Of a DNA stretch of 9,856 nucleotides, positions 7,155-9,856 are shown in pieces. Within the stretch, counting starts at the first letter, position 1. Every line of letters begins with the position of its first letter. This DNA is from Promethearchaeota archaeon. GTDB taxonomy: Archaea > Asgardarchaeota > Lokiarchaeia > Sigyniarchaeales > Promethearchaeaceae. Location: the NCBI GenBank assembly GCA_014729055.1, contig WJKO01000232.1, forward strand, positions 1-9,856. The letters are read 5' to 3'. The translations under genes and the position numbers were made by a program. The notes beneath the pieces were generated by a model. The model was not told where the DNA came from. It ran no database searches and saw nothing but the letters and a program-made list of their open reading frames with translations.

Positions 7155-7850
7155 TTAGACTTTTTGATATTTCTCGATAAATTCATCTAATGGGATGGGT
7201 ATTAGTAATCCACGCGAGCATAACTCAAATATAGAATCGTTGATATAGACGACCTCACGGCTCAAATTGTTTTTCGCAGCCTCGACCAATTCTGAGAGAA
7301 ATATATATCCTCTACCGCGCACTAAGTTTTCTGCAATTCCCCAAACTGCCCGTGTTAGTTTGTCTTTAATTTTGTTTAGAGGCAATCCTAGTTTGTGTGG
7401 AAGACTAAGATTCAAATGAAATACGTCTTCAATCAGATCATCAACGCTGGCTCTTGTATCGGAGTGTTCATGGAAGATTTTTACATCGCCTTGGTGTTCG
7501 TCATAGAATTTATTAATTTCTCTACCCCATCTACTTTCAAATCTAATTCCAAATGAGTGTAATGCTTCTCTGCTGAACCTGTTTGGTTTCTGATTGATAA
7601 TTATTGCGACAAAGATCATTTTACCTGCTCTAATAATTACATATTTACCTTTAATTGATGCTTGTTCAATATCACCTTCAGTTGTGGGTAATTCAATTTC
7701 TTCGAAATTGATTGCTCGTCTGAATTTTTCTATTAATTCCGCATCAAAGTCAACACCGGGAGCATTCTTAATATACATGATACCTTTAGATTCTCTATGT
7801 AGTGCAATTACATATTCAGTAGAGATGGATACACCAAAATAGCTACTCAA
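7155..7850 (-). CDS. longin/roadblock-like protein with C-terminal helical or winged-helix-like domain (paralogue A)
   Basis: The protein is 231 residues, soluble, and paralogous to the gene just downstream. The N-terminal half has a strand-helix-strand pattern (TEYVIALHRESKGIMYI, KGKYVIIRAGKMIFVAIII) followed by a helix in FGIRFESRWGREINKFYDEH, as in longin-like domains. The C-terminal half shares the motifs LNLSLPH, GRGYIFLSELVEAAKN and CSRGLLIPIPLDEF with the paralogue. The start is TTG at 7850. An in-frame TAG stands two codons upstream, the next ATG is residue 26 inside the first strand region, and GAGGG lies 8 nt before the TTG. This is the first gene of the minus-strand run, with a TATA-like box near 7896. 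The stop is TAA. Function is unknown. The domain type suggests a GTPase-associated or scaffolding role, which is inference. Confidence 0.7.
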   Translation of the reverse strand: MSSYFGVSISTEYVIALHRESKGIMYIKNAPGVDFDAELIEKFRRAINFEEIELPTTEGDIEQASIKGKYVIIRAGKMIFVAIIINQKPNRFSREALHSFGIRFESRWGREINKFYDEHQGDVKIFHEHSDTRASVDDLIEDVFHLNLSLPHKLGLPLNKIKDKLTRAVWGIAENLVRGRGYIFLSELVEAAKNNLSREVVYINDSIFELCSRGLLIPIPLDEFIEKYQKV

Positions 7851-7858
7851 TGACTATG

Positions 7859-7863
7859 CCCTC
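7859..7863 (-). promoter_or_regulatory. ribosome binding site supporting the TTG start
   Basis: GAGGG on the minus strand stands 8 nt before the TTG at 7850. It is the clearest Shine-Dalgarno sequence in the window, where most starts look leaderless, and it decides the start of the first longin-like gene. Confidence 0.5.
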
Positions 7864-7892
7864 ACGAAATTTATTCTCAATAAAAAAATTAG

Positions 7893-7902
7893 TTTTAAAT
7901 AA
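7893..7902 (-). promoter_or_regulatory. candidate TATA box for the minus-strand four-gene run
   Basis: The AT-rich core ATTATTTAAA/TTTAAAAC on the minus strand lies about 45 nt upstream of the TTG at 7850. Transcription would begin near 7870, leaving a leader of about 20 nt that includes the GAGGG site. The surrounding DNA is AT-rich, so the evidence is modest. Confidence 0.3.
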
Positions 7903-8047
7903 TTTAATTGTTATGAAAAAAACTGCAAACATTCTACATCTGTGATGGCTATGCATTTATACGCAAACTCTTTCTTAAGAAAAAATTTTTATTCCAGATG
8001 GAATTAAATTTCATATCCAACATGTATTTGTAAAGGATTGTTCATAT

Positions 8048-8168
8048 GCTGGGGTAATCAAGCCCGGTCAAAAAATATGCGATCTAACCAAATGGGTCAG
8101 TTTGATAAGATGCCGGACTTAAGATCCGGTCGCGTAGGCGTACACGAGTTCGAATCTCGTCCCCAGCA
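8048..8168 (+). tRNA. tRNA-Leu (anticodon TAA) with intron-like insertion in the D-loop
   Basis: Acceptor GCTGGGG (8048-8054) pairs perfectly with CCCCAGC (8161-8167), discriminator A at 8168. The anticodon arm is CCGGA/TCCGG around CTTAAGA, anticodon TAA at 8120-8122. The long variable arm (CGC-GTAG-GCG) is class II, and the T arm is ACGAG-TTCGAAT-CTCGT. D-stem ATC (8057-8059) pairs with GAT (8109-8111), but the D-loop between them is about 36 nt too long. Removing about 8070-8105 leaves an 85-nt tRNA with the usual leucine D-loop AAGCCCGGTCTAA. The mature 3' CCA is not encoded. TTTTC at 8170-8174 may end transcription. The promoter is unclear; TTAAATTTCATAT near 8004-8016 is a weak TATA candidate. 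Confidence 0.88.
8070..8105 (+). other. putative D-loop intron of tRNA-Leu(TAA), boundaries approximate
   Basis: This stretch, AAAAAATATGCGATCTAACC through GGGTCAGTTTGA, is foreign to a leucine D-loop, and its removal restores the consensus length. It contains TTGAT (spilling to 8106) able to pair with ATCAA at 8057-8061, and GGG (8094-8096) able to pair with CCC (8063-8065), a fold that would compete with the mature D-stem. I could not fit a strict bulge-helix-bulge, so the ends may shift by a few bases. Confidence 0.6.
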
Positions 8169-8191
8169 CTTTTCTATCTTTAAACAAAAAT

Positions 8192-8464
8192 CTAAGAGTG
8201 ATTTTTATTTTTACTTTCCAATTCATCGACTTTTTCCAGCAATTCAAAATAGAGATCTTTAAAGACCTTTAACTCTTTCTTGAGACGCGCAATTTCCGCA
8301 TCTTTAGAATATTCTTCTTCAATTTTCCTATGTAGTTTTTTTATGGTAGAATTTGAAATGCTTGAATTGAATTTTGCATGTAATTCATCTTGTATTTCTC
8401 GATATGTTAATCCTTTCTTAATTAGTTCCATTGCGTATTGAATTTTCTTATCATATTTTCTCAT
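8192..8464 (-). CDS. small helix-turn-helix protein with C-terminal coiled coil
   Basis: From the ATG at 8464 the product is 90 residues. A helix-turn-helix covers about residues 6-47 (AMELIKKGLTYREIQDELHA, then SISNSTIKKLHRKI as the likely recognition helix region). A charged coiled coil follows (AEIARLKKELKVFKDLYFEL to the end). I prefer 8464 because the upstream in-frame ATGs at 8485 and 8521 would add a hydrophobic, non-HTH extension, and GAGTGG lies just before 8464. The HTH plus coiled-coil layout resembles both small regulators and the OrfA subunit of IS3-type transposases, but no OrfB or integrase is nearby. It lies between the intact tRNA-Leu (24 nt away, convergent) and the truncated tRNA copy, which makes a mobile-element origin possible. 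The stop is TAG. Confidence 0.65.
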   Translation of the reverse strand: MRKYDKKIQYAMELIKKGLTYREIQDELHAKFNSSISNSTIKKLHRKIEEEYSKDAEIARLKKELKVFKDLYFELLEKVDELESKNKNHS

Positions 8465-8532
8465 TTTGACCACTCTAATTATCATAAATTTTGAAAAGAT
8501 CAAAAATCTAAGAATGCACATCTGTTGTAATA

Positions 8533-8652
8533 TTAAGATCTCAATCGTTTCATCATTTGGTCATGCTTATAAATAATTTTCTTAATATCTTCACTTAAAT
8601 CAAGGTTTTCAAGGTTTTCAAGGTCAAAAAATATACGATCTAACCAAATGAT
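8533..8652 (-). other. possible 3' remnant of a protein gene abutting the tRNA copy
   Basis: On the minus strand one frame stays open from a TGA at 8655-8653 to TAA at 8535-8533. It encodes FFDLENLENLDLSEDI, then KHDQMMKRLRS, which reads like a genuine charged C-terminus rather than random AT-rich translation. There is no convincing start, and its 5' part runs into the antisense of the tRNA copy. It could be the tail of a gene cut by that duplication. Chance is not excluded. Confidence 0.2.
8602..8624. repeat. 9-nt tandem repeat at the tRNA-copy junction
   Basis: AAGGTTTTC occurs at 8602-8610 and 8611-8619, with a partial third unit AAGGT at 8620-8624. The partial unit runs straight into GGTCAAAAAA, where similarity to the intact tRNA-Leu begins, so the repeat marks the breakpoint of the duplication. 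Confidence 0.5.
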
Positions 8653-8724
8653 TCAGTTTGATGAGATGCTCGGCTTAAGATCCGGTTCCGTAGGTGTTCA
8701 CGAGTTCGAATCTCGTCCCCAGCA
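8622..8724 (+). pseudogene. 5'-truncated, diverged copy of the tRNA-Leu(TAA) gene
   Basis: By my count 92 of 103 positions match 8066-8168 of the intact tRNA-Leu, including the D-loop insertion, and the last 25 bases (ACGAG to CCCCAGCA) are identical. The acceptor 5' strand and 5' D-stem are missing, replaced by the 9-nt repeat. The anticodon arm CTCGG/TCCGG has a C-C mismatch, and the variable arm has lost its CGC/GCG stem. It cannot fold into a normal tRNA alone. A T-rich tail (TTTAATTTTT) follows. Rescue by trans-splicing to a separate 5' half is conceivable but unsupported. Confidence 0.75.
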
Positions 8725-8774
8725 TTTAATTTTTACTCTTATTTACAATTCTACTCTTGTTAAAATTTGACTCT

Positions 8775-9856
8775 CTACAATGTGTAAAAGACCATCAATA
8801 AGATTGCTAATACGACCATGATCCCCCAGACTATTTTGTTCCAATCGTATATTTTGCCACCATCCCACGGAAACCCTCCTGATCCGCGGAACGGTAGTAA
8901 ATTCACGATTAAAATTACGATGTTAATAAATGAAATAATTCCGAATGCAGTTTTCAATGGATCAATTGTTAAATACGGAAATACCAGATAAAGAGTTAGA
9001 ATAATTATCATATTGACAATCGGACCGATGATATAGATTAGACCATTTTTTCGCTTATTTTTCACATAGGACCAATCCCGTTTACTCATATATGTACTCC
9101 CATATGCAGGGTAAATACCACCAAGAAGAGAAAGCAGAAACCAGAAAAATAATCCTGGAATCCAAGATTTAAACTCCGTTTTTAGTCCATATATCTTTGC
9201 AACAATACTGTGTGAGATTTCGTGCAGCAAAATAGTTACCGCAACAAGGATGATCAAGTATGGAAATACTGAGATGGAATTCCCCCACATTAAAGTATAT
9301 ATTAACACAATCAAAGAAAATCCGACAAAAGAAATAGCAAAATGCTCTAATGTTGTAGATTCTTTGAATTGCTTTTTTTCTTTGTTAAGTTTTAAGAAAA
9401 ATAGCCCAATACCTATGAAATACATTTCTTTTGCCCACAATTTTAAAAATCCCGCTTTTAGATCACTTATTTGTTGTTTAAATTCATAAAGCGAAAAATC
9501 CGTATGCATAAATAAATTCCATGATCTAGAATTATATCGCTCCACTGTTGCATAGATGTTTTCACAGCCGTTGTTATCAAACCATCTAAGACATTCTTTA
9601 AGTAATTTCTTTCCAAGTCCTTTCCCGCGAATACTTTTATTTGTGACAATTGCATCAATCAATCCGTGTTTTTGCCCAGAAATCTCAAATGTTTGAACAA
9701 GCATAGAACCAACAAGTTGTCCATCTAATTCAGCAATGATACAAGCCCCATCATTGTTTTTCTTCTTAATTAATTTCAAGACATCGCTGAATGCCAGTAG
9801 AAAAATAAGTCTATCGACAATCCAGAGCTGAGTTTTATAAATATTCCTAACTTTAT
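8775..9856 (-). CDS. GNAT N-acetyltransferase fused to an M50 site-2-protease-like membrane domain (5' end outside the window)
   Basis: The N-terminal part is a GNAT domain: ELDGQLVGSMLV, then VTNKSIRGKGLGKKLLKECL, the acetyl-CoA-binding RxxGxG loop (RGKGLG). The C-terminal about 200 residues form a membrane M50 peptidase fold: HEISH (HExxH zinc motif) inside a hydrophobic helix, GPIVN, and PWDGGK as the second-site Asp motif in the position of LDGG. The zinc and catalytic residues thus look intact. A TTG at 9779 could be taken as the start, but the frame stays open to the window edge, and the added residues (QLWIVDRLIFLLAFSDVL) look like real GNAT sequence, supplying the early helix missing otherwise. 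I therefore treat the gene as partial, starting beyond 9856. The stop is TAG. M50 enzymes cleave substrates within membranes. The role of the acetyltransferase fusion is unknown. Confidence 0.85.
   Translation of the reverse strand, partial: KVRNIYKTQLWIVDRLIFLLAFSDVLKLIKKKNNDGACIIAELDGQLVGSMLVQTFEISGQKHGLIDAIVTNKSIRGKGLGKKLLKECLRWFDNNGCENIYATVERYNSRSWNLFMHTDFSLYEFKQQISDLKAGFLKLWAKEMYFIGIGLFFLKLNKEKKQFKESTTLEHFAISFVGFSLIVLIYTLMWGNSISVFPYLIILVAVTILLHEISHSIVAKIYGLKTEFKSWIPGLFFWFLLSLLGGIYPAYGSTYMSKRDWSYVKNKRKNGLIYIIGPIVNMIIILTLYLVFPYLTIDPLKTAFGIISFINIVILIVNLLPFRGSGGFPWDGGKIYDWNKIVWGIMVVLAILLMVFYTL

Noticed and set aside
8070..8105. A strict bulge-helix-bulge at the tRNA insertion
   Set aside because: I tried several cut sites and found no set with a paired 4-bp central helix between two 3-nt bulges that also leaves a normal D-arm, so the boundaries stay approximate.
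8038..8262. Plus-strand reading frame across the tRNA-Leu region
   Set aside because: It is the translation of the tRNA gene and the antisense of the HTH gene's end. The tRNA fold fully explains this stretch.

Overview
The window is AT-rich, gene-dense and looks archaeal. It has an UPF0282/COG2248-type metallo-beta-lactamase-fold protein (an archaeal family), a tRNA-Leu whose D-loop carries an intron-like insertion, TATA-like boxes about 25-40 nt upstream of starts, and almost no Shine-Dalgarno sites. Tandem longin/roadblock-like proteins and a TIR protein with 23-residue leucine-rich repeats point to an Asgard (Lokiarchaeia-like) genome. That placement is inference from protein style, not a database match.

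Layout. Positions 1-1478 (minus): a two-domain metallophosphatase with a purple-acid-phosphatase-like N-terminal domain, split by one in-frame TGA directly before its first metal-binding motif, followed by terminator-like hairpins and a short direct repeat. Positions 1479-1610: a divergent intergenic region with a perfect 14-nt tandem direct repeat between two candidate TATA boxes. Positions 1611-2834 (plus): a multi-pass membrane protein ending in a zinc ribbon. Positions 2860-7850 (minus): four genes in one direction, read from 7850 downwards as two paralogous longin-like proteins, the UPF0282 hydrolase, and a zinc-ribbon/TIR/LRR protein. Positions 8048-8168 (plus): tRNA-Leu(TAA) with a D-loop insertion. 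Positions 8192-8464 (minus): a small HTH/coiled-coil protein. Positions 8622-8724 (plus): a diverged tRNA-Leu copy lacking its 5' end. From 8775 off the right edge (minus): a GNAT acetyltransferase fused to an M50 site-2-protease-like membrane domain.

How the genes may work together. The minus-strand run 7850-2860 is the best candidate for a functional unit. It combines two small longin-type proteins of a kind that in eukaryotes and Asgard archaea partner small GTPases, a metal-dependent hydrolase, and a TIR sensor/effector with LRRs. The short gap between the second longin-like gene and the hydrolase (20 nt) suggests cotranscription, while the TIR-LRR gene appears to have its own TATA box. 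Whether this is a defence or signalling system cannot be settled from sequence alone. The two tRNA-Leu copies flanking the HTH gene look like the trace of a duplication or integration event.
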